Assembly (NCBI GenBank): GCA_900550165.1
Contig: URQY01000017.1
Coordinates: forward strand, 1 to 30,718
DNA from: an uncultured Eubacteriales bacterium
GTDB lineage: Bacteria > Bacillota > Clostridia > Oscillospirales > Oscillospiraceae
Direction: 5' to 3'
Length of the DNA stretch: 30,718 nt
The translations under genes were made by a program, and so were the position numbers. Shown one piece after another: positions 14,621-23,072 of the stretch. Every line of letters begins with the position of its first letter. Positions within the stretch are counted from its first letter, which is position 1. The notes beneath the pieces are model-generated. The model saw nothing but the letters and a program-made list of their open reading frames with translations. It ran no database searches and was not told the DNA's origin.

Positions 14621-17347
14621 ATGGGTTTCTTTAGTAAAATGTTCGGTTCCTACAGCGACCGTGAGCTCAAGAGCATCTACCCCATCGTCGACAAGATCGA
14701 AGCGATGGCGGACGAGTACAAGGCAATGAGCGACTCGGAGCTGCAGGCCAAAACGCCGGAGTTCAAGACGAGACTGCAAAGCGGCGAAACGCTCGACGAT
14801 ATCCTGCCCGAGGCGTTTGCCACCGTGCGCGAGGCGTCCCGCCGCGTGCTGGGGCTGTATCCCTACCGTGTGCAGCTCGTCGGCGGCGTGGTGCTCCATC
14901 AGGGCCGTATCGCCGAGATGAAGACCGGCGAAGGCAAAACGCTGGTGGCAACGCTGCCCGCGTACCTGAACGCCCTGAACGGCAACGGCGTCCACATCGT
15001 CACCGTGAACGACTACCTTGCCAAGCGAGACAGCGAGTGGATGGGCAAAGTCCACCGCTTCTTGGGCCTCACGGTCGGCCTGATCGTCCACGACCTGACA
15101 AGCGAGGAGCGCCGCAAGGCCTACGCCGCCGACATCACCTACGGCACGAACAATGAGATGGGCTTTGACTATCTGCGCGATAACATGGCCATCTACGCAA
15201 GCGAGCTCGTCCAGCGCGGACACGCCTTCGCCATCGTCGACGAGGTCGACTCCATTTTGATCGATGAGGCGCGCACGCCGCTCATCATCTCCGGCATGGG
15301 CGAAAAGTCCACCGAGATGTACTCCCGCACGGAAAACCTTGTACGCGGCTTCCGCAAGAAGGTCATCGCCGAGAGCGACGACAAGGAAGAGGAGGACGTC
15401 AACATCGACGCCGACTATATCGTCGATGAAAAGGCCAAGACCGCGACGCTCACCGCCCGCGGCGTGAAGAAGGCCGAGGAGTACTTTGGCCTTGAAAACC
15501 TCTCCGACCCCGAAAACTCCACCATCGCGCACCACATCAACCAGGCCATCAAAGCCCACGGCACGATGAGGCGCGACATCGACTATGTCATCAAGGACGG
15601 CGAGGTCGTCATCGTCGATGAGTTCACCGGCCGACTGATGTTCGGCCGCCGCTACAGCGACGGTCTGCACCAGGCGATCGAGGCCAAGGAGCACGTCGAG
15701 GTCGCACGCGAGAGCAAGACACTCGCGACCATCACGTTCCAGAACTACTTCCGTCTGTACGGCAAGCTCTCCGGCATGACCGGTACCGCGCTCACCGAGG
15801 AAGAGGAATTCGGCACGATCTACAACCTCGATATCATCGAGGTGCCGACCAATCGCCCCCTCGCCCGTATCGACGATCACGACGTCGTCTACAAGACCGA
15901 GGCCGCGAAGTACCGCGCCGTCATCGCGCAGGTAAAGGAATGTCATGCCAAGGGCCAACCCGTGCTGGTCGGCACGGTGTCGATCGAGAAGAACGAAAAG
16001 CTCTCGTATCTTCTCTCGCGCGAGGGCATCAAGCATAACCTCCTGAACGCGAAAAACCACGAAAAGGAAGCCGAGATCGTCGCGCAGGCCGGTAAGCTCG
16101 GCGCGGTCACGGTCGCGACGAATATGGCAGGCCGCGGCACCGATATCATGCTCGGCGGCAACGCCGAATACATGGCGAAAAACGATCTGCGCAAGGCAGG
16201 CCTTTCCGATGAGCTCATCGCCGAGGCGACCGGCTACGCCGAGACCGACAACAAGGATATCCTCGACGCGCGCGAGATGTTCGCCAAGGCCCTTGAAAAG
16301 CACCGCGAGGAGATCCGCGGCGAGGCGGACAAGGTCCGTGCGGCCGGCGGCCTCTTCATCATCGGCACCGAGCGCCACGATTCCCGCCGTATCGACAATC
16401 AGCTGCGCGGCCGTGCCGGTCGTCAGGGCGACCCGGGCGAGACGCGCTTCTACCTCTCGCTTGAGGACGATCTGCTGCGTCTCTTCGGCGGCGAGCGCAT
16501 CACGAATCTGATGGACCGCCTGAATCTCGACGAGGATACGCCGATCGAGAATAAGACGCTCTCCAAGGCGATCGAAAACGCGCAGACGAGCGTGGAGTCC
16601 CGCAACTTCCAGTACCGCAAGAGCACGCTCGAATACGACGACGTGATGAACAAGCAGCGCGAGATCATCTACGGCCAGCGCAAGCAGGTGCTCGACGGCA
16701 TGGACATCAAGCCCACGGTCCTCAATATGCTGAGAAGCAGCATTGCAAGCCAGGTCACGCTCGCCTTCAGCGATCAGGACAAGAGCGAGGACGAGCTGCG
16801 CGCCGAAGCGCTCAGGAACTGTGAGGGCACATACTTCCCGCGCGGCGCCGTGGACGCTTCCTCCCTCTCGGGTCTTTCCGCGGACGAGCTGACCGACCGC
16901 TTCTACGCGGCGGCGGAGAGCTACTACGAGGCCAAGGAATCCGCACTCACCTCGCCCATCATGCGCGAGCTTGAGCGTGTGGTGCTGCTGCGCGTGGTCG
17001 ACGAATACTGGATGGATCACATCGACGCGATGAGCGAGCTGCGTCAGGCCATTCGTTTGCAGTCCTACGGCAACAACAAGCCCATCGACGTCTACAAGCA
17101 GGAATCCCTCACGATGTTCGAGGATATGATCTCCGCCATTCAGGGCGACACGGTGCGCCGCATCTTCTCCGCCCGCGTCAAGACGCAGAACGAAGTCAAG
17201 CGCGAGCGCGTGGCCGACGGCATGGTGGCCTCCACCTCCGGCGACGGCACGGTGAAAAAGCAGCCGCGCAAGGTCCAGAAGATCGGACGCAACGACCCCT
17301 GTCCCTGCGGCAGCGGCAAGAAATACAAGCAGTGCTGCGGCAGATAA
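14621..17347 (+). CDS. secA: Preprotein translocase ATPase SecA
   Basis: 908 residues. SecA drives post-translational protein export through SecYEG. Walker A MKTGEGKT (100-107), the DEVDSILIDEARTPL Walker B region (about 208-222), the preprotein cross-linking domain (VDEFTGRLMFGRRYSDGLHQ), NMAGRGTDIML, the RGRAGRQGDPGETRF helicase motif VI, the helical scaffold and wing domains, and a C-terminal zinc-binding SEC-C motif with Cys894, Cys896, Cys905 and Cys906 (CPCGSGKKYKQCC) that contacts SecB or lipids in other bacteria. The start at 14621 is chosen over the in-frame ATG at 14594: AAAGGAAG (14605-14612) sits 8 nt before it and MGFFSKMFG is the standard SecA beginning. Monocistronic, with terminator at 17401-17440. 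Confidence 0.98.
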   Translation: MGFFSKMFGSYSDRELKSIYPIVDKIEAMADEYKAMSDSELQAKTPEFKTRLQSGETLDDILPEAFATVREASRRVLGLYPYRVQLVGGVVLHQGRIAEMKTGEGKTLVATLPAYLNALNGNGVHIVTVNDYLAKRDSEWMGKVHRFLGLTVGLIVHDLTSEERRKAYAADITYGTNNEMGFDYLRDNMAIYASELVQRGHAFAIVDEVDSILIDEARTPLIISGMGEKSTEMYSRTENLVRGFRKKVIAESDDKEEEDVNIDADYIVDEKAKTATLTARGVKKAEEYFGLENLSDPENSTIAHHINQAIKAHGTMRRDIDYVIKDGEVVIVDEFTGRLMFGRRYSDGLHQAIEAKEHVEVARESKTLATITFQNYFRLYGKLSGMTGTALTEEEEFGTIYNLDIIEVPTNRPLARIDDHDVVYKTEAAKYRAVIAQVKECHAKGQPVLVGTVSIEKNEKLSYLLSREGIKHNLLNAKNHEKEAEIVAQAGKLGAVTVATNMAGRGTDIMLGGNAEYMAKNDLRKAGLSDELIAEATGYAETDNKDILDAREMFAKALEKHREEIRGEADKVRAAGGLFIIGTERHDSRRIDNQLRGRAGRQGDPGETRFYLSLEDDLLRLFGGERITNLMDRLNLDEDTPIENKTLSKAIENAQTSVESRNFQYRKSTLEYDDVMNKQREIIYGQRKQVLDGMDIKPTVLNMLRSSIASQVTLAFSDQDKSEDELRAEALRNCEGTYFPRGAVDASSLSGLSADELTDRFYAAAESYYEAKESALTSPIMRELERVVLLRVVDEYWMDHIDAMSELRQAIRLQSYGNNKPIDVYKQESLTMFEDMISAIQGDTVRRIFSARVKTQNEVKRERVADGMVASTSGDGTVKKQPRKVQKIGRNDPCPCGSGKKYKQCCGR

Positions 17348-17400
17348 GCCTCACCGGTCCGTGACAGAACTTTCCCCCACGCTCTGTGGGAACGAAGCGC

Positions 17401-17440
17401 AAAGGGGGTATTCTCTCCAAAAAGAGAATACCCCCTTTTT
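17401..17440 (+). terminator. Intrinsic terminator of secA
   Basis: Perfect 16-bp stem (17401-17416 with 17423-17438), loop ccaaaa, then a T run. Its core (a G-rich arm, TATTCTCT, AAAGAGAATA) resembles the hairpin at the right contig end. Confidence 0.92.
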
Positions 17441-17532
17441 CCGTACAGCCCCATGCTCCTCTTTCCCCTGCCGCCCGAGAGGACGGCGACATCTCCGCAC
17501 CTCCCCGGTGCAGAAAAAAGGAGGCATTTTTC

Positions 17533-18354
17533 ATGTCTTTCACCGAACACAATGTCAACGGTCTTATTTTTGACACATCCGACGCCATCTCCGCTGCGGG
17601 CGGAGTGGTCCACGCGTTCACCACGCGGCACGGCGGCGTGAGTCCCGCGCCGTTCGACTCGCTCAACCTCGCCGACCATCACGGCGACAGCAACGAAAAT
17701 CTGCTTGAAAACTACCGCCGCCTCGGTGCAGCCGTCGGCTTTGACGCAAAGCGCGCCGTGGCCTGCCGCCAGATCCACTCCGACCACGTGTGCGTGGCGC
17801 GCGAGGAGGACGCGGGCAAGCTCCTTTGGGACGAGCGGCTCGACGATGGCGACGCGCTCATCACGAATGTGCCGGATCTGCCGCTGTTCGCCTACGGGAC
17901 AGACTGCTGCGTCATCACGCTCTACGACCCCAGCACGCGCTGCATCGGCGCGGTGCACGCCGGCTGGCGCGGCACTGCGAGCGGCATCGTGCTCAAGGCT
18001 GCCGTGACGATGATGAGCTATTACGGCGCAGACCCCTACACGCTGCGCGCGGCCATCGGCCCGGCCATCGGCAAATGCTGCTTCGAGGTAGACAGCGACG
18101 TAGCAAACACCTTCAAGGCGCTTCTTGACCCCGCCATCGACGAGCGCATCGAGCAGCGCGGCGAAAAGTTCCACATCGACCTCAAATCCATCAACCGCCT
18201 GTGGCTGCTGCGCGCCGGGATCGACCCCTCGCGCATCGACGTGCACCCCGACTGTACGAAGTGTCACCCCGAGCGCTACTGGTCGCACCGTGCGATGGGC
18301 GATAAGCGCGGCGGCATGGCCGCCGTCATCTGCCTGACCGGAGAGGGCGCATGA
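17533..18354 (+). CDS. pgeF: Peptidoglycan editing factor PgeF (laccase-domain, DUF152/YfiH family)
   Basis: 273 residues. This family was first called multicopper polyphenol oxidase; later work assigned purine nucleoside activity and, in E. coli, correction of peptidoglycan side chains. The metal/catalytic triad is present: His82 (QIHSDHV), Cys125 (TDCCV) and His142 (VHAGWRG). FTTRHGGVS near residue 30 and CTKCHPERYWSHR near the end are family marks. I chose the ATG at 17533 (SD AAAGGAGG) because the longer in-frame extension back to 17386 would run through the secA terminator. It overlaps the downstream lipoprotein gene by 4 nt. No clear promoter is visible in the 92 nt after the terminator. 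Confidence 0.9.
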   Translation: MSFTEHNVNGLIFDTSDAISAAGGVVHAFTTRHGGVSPAPFDSLNLADHHGDSNENLLENYRRLGAAVGFDAKRAVACRQIHSDHVCVAREEDAGKLLWDERLDDGDALITNVPDLPLFAYGTDCCVITLYDPSTRCIGAVHAGWRGTASGIVLKAAVTMMSYYGADPYTLRAAIGPAIGKCCFEVDSDVANTFKALLDPAIDERIEQRGEKFHIDLKSINRLWLLRAGIDPSRIDVHPDCTKCHPERYWSHRAMGDKRGGMAAVICLTGEGA

Positions 18355-19892
18355 TGCGCCGCGTTTCGCTCCTTTTCTGCGTGCTCGCGCTGACGCTGGC
18401 GCTCTCCGGCTGCTGGACATCCGACGAGGTGACCGATGAAAAGGACTTTTGGGAGGAGTCTCCCGCCGATCAGACACAGGAAGAGCCCGACGCAGCGCTC
18501 ACGCCCATCACGGCATTTGTGCTGCCGTATCTGAAAAATGTGACCTTCGACCCCATTGTCTGCCCCGACGGGATGCAGCAGACCGTCGGCGCGCTGCTCT
18601 ATGAGGGGCTGTTCACGCTGGACGGATCGTTCGCGCCGCAGAATGTGCTGTGCAGCCGCTACGAGCACAATGACGACTGCACATCCTATACCTTCTACCT
18701 GCGCGAGGGCGTCTGCTTTTCCGACGGCAGTGCGCTGACGGCGAACGACGTGCTTGCCGCGTATCGCCGCGCGCAGACGAGCGAGCGTTACCGTGCGCGC
18801 TTTGCCTCCGTCGTGTCGATGCGCGTGGTGAACGGTGCGCTCACCATCGTGCTTTCACAGGGAAACAGCGCCTTCCCCGCGCTGCTGGACATTCCCATCG
18901 TGAAATCCGGCTCGGAGAAGGACACCGTGCCGCTCGGCACAGGGCCGTACCTCTTCGTGACGGACGGCAGCGGCGCGTGCCTCAAGCGCAGCGCCGACTG
19001 GTGGCAGGATGCACGATTGCCGCTCGAGCGCATCGAGCTGCGCGAGGTCAAGGACGACGACACGGCATCCTATCTCTTCTCCTCGCGCGAGGTGCATCTG
19101 CTCGCCGCCGACCTGACCGGCGGCGCGGGCGACCTGCGCAGCGCAAACACCACCATCACCGACTATGCGTCGGCGAACATGATCTATCTCGGCTTCAATA
19201 CGCAGCGCGCGCTGCTCTCCGACGCCGATCTGCGCGCCGCCATCGCCGGCGCCATCGACCGCGACACCGTGGCCGCAGGCTACCTCGCCGGTCACGCCGA
19301 GGCCGCGCGCTTCCCGCTCTCGCCGAGAGCAAGCCTCTATCCTGAAGAGCTTGCCACAACGCTCGCATCGCCCGAGCTCTCCGCCGCGCTTGAAGCGGCG
19401 GGCGTGACTGCGGACCGCCCCCGCTCGCTCACCATCTTAGTCAGCGAAAGCGACTCGTTCAAGGTCTCCATCGCCGACTATCTGAGCCGCACGCTCTCGA
19501 CCGACGGTCTGACCGTCACCGTGCGCGCGCTTCCTTGGAGCGACTATCTCGCCGCGCTGCAAGGCGGGAATTTCGATCTCTATCTCGGCGAGGTCCGCCT
19601 GACGGCAGACTGGAACATCACCTCCCTCGTCGGCACTGGCGGCGCACTGAACTACGGCCGCTACGCCGATGAACAGTGCAATACGCTGCTCGCCGCCTTC
19701 CTTGCCAATGAGACGGCGCAGACTGCAAATGCGCTCTGCCGCTATCTCGGGCAGAACGCCCCTATCGCGCCCATCGCCTTCAAGACCGCGTCCGTCCTCA
19801 CACCCGAGGGCCTCATCGACGGTCTCACCCCCACCGTCTCCTCCCCGTTCTACGGGCTCGAGGGCTGGACGGTGCACCTCAGCGAGGGATGA
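18351..19892 (+). CDS. ABC transporter substrate-binding lipoprotein (oligopeptide/nickel type, family 5)
   Basis: 513 residues. A lipoprotein signal peptide (LALSGCWT, lipidated Cys21) followed by the SBP_bac_5 fold: LYEGLFTLDGSFAPQNVL, YTFYLREGVCFSDGSALTAN (the conserved LR-x-G-V-x-FSDGSPLTA motif), GTGPYLFV and YLGFNTQRALLSDADLRAAI (the N-T-x-P-F-D-x-RxA region). Proteins of this family deliver peptides, nickel or other solutes to ABC importers; no permease or ATPase genes lie next to it, so partners are elsewhere. Its start overlaps pgeF (ATGA), suggesting translational coupling; a second ATG sits three bases later. A link to PgeF could be recovery of cell-wall peptides, but that is only an inference from position. 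Confidence 0.88.
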   Translation: MMRRVSLLFCVLALTLALSGCWTSDEVTDEKDFWEESPADQTQEEPDAALTPITAFVLPYLKNVTFDPIVCPDGMQQTVGALLYEGLFTLDGSFAPQNVLCSRYEHNDDCTSYTFYLREGVCFSDGSALTANDVLAAYRRAQTSERYRARFASVVSMRVVNGALTIVLSQGNSAFPALLDIPIVKSGSEKDTVPLGTGPYLFVTDGSGACLKRSADWWQDARLPLERIELREVKDDDTASYLFSSREVHLLAADLTGGAGDLRSANTTITDYASANMIYLGFNTQRALLSDADLRAAIAGAIDRDTVAAGYLAGHAEAARFPLSPRASLYPEELATTLASPELSAALEAAGVTADRPRSLTILVSESDSFKVSIADYLSRTLSTDGLTVTVRALPWSDYLAALQGGNFDLYLGEVRLTADWNITSLVGTGGALNYGRYADEQCNTLLAAFLANETAQTANALCRYLGQNAPIAPIAFKTASVLTPEGLIDGLTPTVSSPFYGLEGWTVHLSEG

Positions 19893-20086
19893 GCGGCATC
19901 GTAAATGAGAATTTAAGGAGATCCTATAAGCTTTACCATGTTATTGCTTCTCGCGTATGCGGTAATGATCGCGGGGCTTTCATCGCTTTTCAGCGCAGAC
20001 ACAAAGCAATCGGTATCGTATTCCTGCTTGTAATGGTCCTCAGCATTTTGATCTTAGGATATCTGTGGATCCATTCCCCCATGTAA
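19889..20086 (+). CDS. Possible small membrane protein ORF (frame uncertain)
   Basis: 65-residue ORF overlapping the lipoprotein gene by 4 nt (ATGA). Only its C-terminal half looks like protein: a single TM (AIGIVFLLVMVLSILILGYL). Its first 40 residues are not convincing. In another frame, from an ATG at about 19938, a second hydrophobic stretch (MLLLLAYAVMIAGLSSLFSA) ends after about 30 residues, near the point where this ORF's TM begins; a SD-like AAGGAG lies about 17 nt before that ATG. The two halves together would make a neat 50-residue two-TM protein if one base were inserted or deleted near 20000. So this may be a frameshifted gene or a sequencing error. Family not recognised. Confidence 0.4.
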   Translation: MSGIVNENLRRSYKLYHVIASRVCGNDRGAFIAFQRRHKAIGIVFLLVMVLSILILGYLWIHSPM

Positions 20087-20143
20087 CGACCCTTTTACCA
20101 CAATATTCCCCTTCGGCTGCGCACCTTTCTGCCCGTCAACGCC

Positions 20144-20180
20144 AAAGAAGCTCCTCCGCGCGATGCGGAGGAGCTTCTTT
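20144..20180. terminator. Terminator between the small ORF and lexA
   Basis: Perfect 16-bp stem (20144-20159 with 20165-20180), five-base loop, T-rich tail on the plus strand. It sits between two convergent transcription units and probably serves both. Confidence 0.85.
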
Positions 20181-20191
20181 CCTTTTCTCGC

Positions 20192-20833
20192 TCAATACTG
20201 CCGGATGACTGCCACGACCCTGCCTAAGATCGTGCTCTCGCGGCCGTCGATGGGCCGGTAGTCGGGATTCGCCGGCATGAGCCAGACCTCGCTGCCCTTG
20301 CGCTTGAGCGTTTTGACCGTGGCCTCGTCGCCGATCAGTGCGACGACGATCTGCCCGTTCTGCGCGACACTCTGGCGGTGGACAACAACAAGATCGTCCG
20401 GCAGGATGCCGACGCCGAGCATCGACTCGCCGCGCACGCGCAGAGCGAAATACTCGTCATCATGTCCGCCGGTGTCGAACGTCAGGTAATCCTCGATGCA
20501 CTCCTGCGCCAGGATCGGGCTGCCGGCGGCGACATTGCCGACGATGGGCACGCGGCGGCGCGAGGAATACTCGCCGCTCTCATCGACCTGCTGCACGGGG
20601 GCGGCGGGCGCTTCCTGCGGCTGCTTTTTGAGCGTGATGGCGCGGCCCTTGCCCGCGCTCTTTTCAATGAGCCCAAGCTCCTGCAGATGCTTGATATGGA
20701 AGTGGACGGTCGAGGGCGACTTGAGCCCCAGCGCCTCGCCGATCTCGCGCACGGAGGGCGCATAGCCGTGCGCGGCAATGCTCTCGGCAATATAATCGTA
20801 CACGCGCTGCTGCATTCTGGACAGTTTTTCCAT
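20192..20833 (-). CDS. lexA: SOS transcriptional repressor LexA
   Basis: 213 residues. An N-terminal winged HTH (about 1-65; YAPSVREIGEALGLKSPSTV is the recognition region), a linker rich in Pro/Gln/Ala, then the S24-type self-cleaving domain with the Ala103-Gly104 scissile bond (NVAAGSPI), Ser137 (GESMLG) and the general base Lys174 (EATVKTLK). RecA filaments trigger cleavage during DNA damage. I chose 20833 because GGAAGGGG precedes it and MEKLSRMQQRVYDYI matches the family start; the longer frame from 20878 begins within the -10 region. Two SOS-box-like sites flank the promoter, so autoregulation is likely. Confidence 0.97.
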   Translation of the reverse strand: MEKLSRMQQRVYDYIAESIAAHGYAPSVREIGEALGLKSPSTVHFHIKHLQELGLIEKSAGKGRAITLKKQPQEAPAAPVQQVDESGEYSSRRRVPIVGNVAAGSPILAQECIEDYLTFDTGGHDDEYFALRVRGESMLGVGILPDDLVVVHRQSVAQNGQIVVALIGDEATVKTLKRKGSEVWLMPANPDYRPIDGRESTILGRVVAVIRQY

Positions 20834-20847
20834 CTTGTGCGCCCCTT

Positions 20848-20904
20848 CCAACATTTGTTCGAATCTATGATACCACATTTTTTTCGGAATGCAACATTTG
20901 TTTC
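20848..20904 (-). promoter_or_regulatory. lexA promoter flanked by two SOS-box-like sites
   Basis: On the minus strand: -35 TTGCAT (20889-20894), 16-bp spacer, -10 TATCAT (20867-20872). A proximal box CGAACAAATGTTGG (20848-20861) matches the Gram-positive LexA consensus CGAACRNRYGTTYG at 13 of 14 positions. A distal copy GAAACAAATGTTGC (20891-20904) overlaps the -35. The 11-nt core AACAAATGTTG is identical in both. Confidence 0.75.
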
Positions 20905-20973
20905 ACAGTTTTATGTCAATTTGTCGACTTTTTTCTCCGGCAAAATTTTTCTGTGTTTTTTCGCAGGATGGTA

Positions 20974-21024
20974 TTGACAAATGCCGCCCGATGTATTATT
21001 GTACTAATCACTTAATACAGTGAT
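20974..21024 (+). promoter_or_regulatory. Promoter and candidate operator of the gntR-ABC operon
   Basis: TTGACA (20974-20979), 17-bp spacer, TATTGT (20997-21002). Directly downstream, over the expected start point, lies the dyad ATCACT-N6-AGTGAT (21007-21024), placed as expected for autorepression by the YtrA-type regulator encoded next. Confidence 0.65.
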
Positions 21025-21041
21025 ACACAAGGAGGATCACT

Positions 21042-21410
21042 ATGGACTGGAACTTTCGCAGTGACCAGCCGATCTACTCCCAGCTCACGCAGCGGCTGAC
21101 GGAGGCCATCGTCTCCGGCATCTACGCGCCGGGGGAAAAGCTCCCCTCCGTGCGCGAGCTTGCGGTGGAGGCGGGCGTCAACCCCAACACGGTCCAGCGC
21201 GCGCTCGCTGAGCTTGAGCGCGACGGGCTGGTGTTCTCCCAGCGCACAACGGGACGGTTTGTCACAGAAAACGAAAACATGATCACAAATGCCAAGCTCC
21301 GCATTGCCGACGAGCGCGTGGGAGAATTTCTCCGCTCGATGAAAACGCTCGGCTGCGGCAAGCGGGAGGTCATCTCCCTCATCGAGGGAGCAAAGGAGGA
21401 AGAAGAATGA
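21042..21410 (+). CDS. GntR-family regulator, YtrA subfamily
   Basis: 122 residues: a GntR winged HTH (about 8-75; GEKLPSVRELAVEAGVNPNT is the recognition core) followed by a short helical C-terminal dimer region of about 45 residues, the hallmark of the YtrA subfamily. These repress small ABC transporter operons and are often released by cell-wall-active antibiotics. The SD AAGGAGG lies at 21029-21035. The 4-nt overlap with the ATPase gene and the dyad at the promoter support regulation of its own operon. Confidence 0.92.
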   Translation: MDWNFRSDQPIYSQLTQRLTEAIVSGIYAPGEKLPSVRELAVEAGVNPNTVQRALAELERDGLVFSQRTTGRFVTENENMITNAKLRIADERVGEFLRSMKTLGCGKREVISLIEGAKEEEE

Positions 21411-22102
21411 GTATTTTGGAATGCAGGGCGCTCACCAAAAACTACGGCGCCAAAACGGTGCTCGACAGCGTCGATCTCACGATCGAGCCGGGGCGCATCG
21501 TGGGGCTGCTCGGCCCCAACGGAAGCGGCAAGACGACGCTCATCAAGCTCGCCAACGGTTTACTGACCCCGACGTCGGGCGAAATTCTGATCGACGGCAA
21601 GGCACCGTCGCGCGCGACAAAGGCCTTCGTTTCCTATCTGCCCGACCGCAACACGCTGCCCGGCTGGATGACGATCGCGCAGGCGCTCGACTACTACGGC
21701 GACTTTTACGCGGACTTCCGCCGCGGCGTGGCCGAGGCGATGCTCGCAAACCTCGGCCTTGACCGCGCGCAGAAGATCAAGACGCTCTCCAAGGGAATGC
21801 GCGAAAAAGCGCAGCTCATCCTGACGATGAGCCGTGACGCCAAGCTCTATCTCCTTGACGAGCCCATCGGCGGCGTCGACCCCGCGACGCGCGACTACAT
21901 CCTGCGCACGATCATCGGCAACTACAGCGAGGACGCGGCGGTCGTCATCTCCACGCATTTGATCGCCGACGTCGAGCAGATCCTTGACGAGGTCGTGTTC
22001 CTGCGCGAGGGGCAGGTCATGCTCCACGAGAGCGTGGAGACCATTCGAGATGAAAAGGGCAAGAGCGTTGACGAGCTCTTCCGGGAGGTATTCAGATGCT
22101 GA
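21407..22102 (+). CDS. ABC transporter ATP-binding protein (YtrB-like)
   Basis: 231 residues with Walker A GPNGSGKTT (36-44), signature LSKGMREK in place of LSGGQ, Walker B LYLLDEPIGGVDP and the His switch STH. The LSKGM variant is common in YtrB/NatA-like exporters. It probably forms a transporter with the membrane protein encoded next, overlapping by 7 nt. Regulated by the GntR gene upstream. The substrate may be a cell-envelope antibiotic or lipid; this is family inference only. Confidence 0.93.
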   Translation: MSILECRALTKNYGAKTVLDSVDLTIEPGRIVGLLGPNGSGKTTLIKLANGLLTPTSGEILIDGKAPSRATKAFVSYLPDRNTLPGWMTIAQALDYYGDFYADFRRGVAEAMLANLGLDRAQKIKTLSKGMREKAQLILTMSRDAKLYLLDEPIGGVDPATRDYILRTIIGNYSEDAAVVISTHLIADVEQILDEVVFLREGQVMLHESVETIRDEKGKSVDELFREVFRC

Positions 22103-22914
22103 GCAAACTGATCAAACATGAATTCCGTGCAACGAGCCGCATCATGTGGCCGGTCTTTCTTGGAATGCTGGCTCTGACGGCGCTGATGCGTTTTTCTCAA
22201 CTGCTCCTGAACGGCGGGCACATTCCCTGGCTCTTACAACTCATCGGCGTACTGCTGGTCATCGGCTTTATGATGGGCCTTGGTGCGCTGGCGTTTGTGC
22301 CGCTGGTGCTCTCCGCCGTCCGCTGGCGCGACCATGTGCTCAAGGACGAGGGCTATCTCACGCTGACGCTGCCGGTGAGCCTCCATCAGCTGCTCATCTC
22401 CAAGCTCATCGTTTCCGCCGTGTGGTATGCTGCGGCGTTCCTCGTGGGACTTCTCTCGCTGATGATTGCTGTCTCCGGCTGGAGCACTCTCCAGTATGTC
22501 CCCGATTTTTTCAATGATGTTTTCACAGCGTTCTTCGAAATGGAGGCCTCGCTGCGCAGTCACGCGCTGCTGATCGTCTTTGAGCTTTTCTGCAATTTCG
22601 TCTTTGCCGTTTCTGCCGCCGAGCTCGTGGTATACGCCGCCTTCTCCATCGGTTACAGCTTCAATAAGCACAAGACGCTCTGGACGACCATCCTTGTGCT
22701 CGTGTTCTTCGAGGTCGCGCAGTTCACTGCCATCGCCATGATCGGCGCGTTTTTCAACGCCGACCCCACGCGCTGGATGAATCTGGACATTCACAGCGCG
22801 CCCGCGAGCGTCGAGCTGCTGCTCCTCTGGGGGATGTTCGGCGAACTGCTCTTCGCCGCAGCGGGCTACGCCGTGACATGGTACTTCACGACGAAAAAAC
22901 TGAATCTCGAGTAA
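22096..22914 (+). CDS. ABC transporter permease-type membrane protein
   Basis: 272 residues with six predicted hydrophobic helices (about 15-37, 50-75, 105-130, 150-185, 190-215, 235-260) and short loops. It starts MLSKLIKHEFRATSRIMWPV, typical of the permease partners of YtrB-like ATPases. It overlaps the ATPase gene by 7 nt and is the last gene before a terminator, so GntR, ATPase and permease form one complete unit. No fine subfamily recognised. Confidence 0.85.
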   Translation: MLSKLIKHEFRATSRIMWPVFLGMLALTALMRFSQLLLNGGHIPWLLQLIGVLLVIGFMMGLGALAFVPLVLSAVRWRDHVLKDEGYLTLTLPVSLHQLLISKLIVSAVWYAAAFLVGLLSLMIAVSGWSTLQYVPDFFNDVFTAFFEMEASLRSHALLIVFELFCNFVFAVSAAELVVYAAFSIGYSFNKHKTLWTTILVLVFFEVAQFTAIAMIGAFFNADPTRWMNLDIHSAPASVELLLLWGMFGELLFAAAGYAVTWYFTTKKLNLE

Positions 22915-22925
22915 CGCATTTTCTG

Positions 22926-22973
22926 AAAAAGCAGCCGCGTAAAAACGCCGTTCGTTTTTCCGGCTGCTTTTTT
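22926..22973 (+). terminator. Intrinsic terminator of gntR-ABC operon
   Basis: An outer stem (AAAAAGCAGCCG, 22926-22937, with CGGCTGCTTTTTT, 22961-22973) and an inner stem (AAAAACG/CGTTTTT, 22941-22959), then T residues. Confidence 0.88.
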
Positions 22974-23072
22974 GCACCCATTTTTCATGAAAATTTAAGC
23001 GAAGTCTTGCAATTATGTTAACCTTTTGCTGCTAAGCTCAGCTTGCAGCAGCATTCGGAAAGGAGTTTTCAT

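Noticed and set aside
14531..17020. 829-codon open frame on the minus strand opposite secA
   Set aside because: It mirrors the secA frame; high-GC coding DNA often keeps the opposite strand open. The peptide is rich in His/Arg/Val/Asp with no domain, and secA is certain.
17386..17532. N-terminal extension of pgeF by 49 codons
   Set aside because: It would translate the secA terminator stem; the ATG at 17533 has a strong SD and gives the family-typical start.
22980..23072. Possible TTGCAA promoter of the BceA-like gene
   Set aside because: No acceptable -10 box at 16-18 bp; I could not support a promoter from sequence alone.
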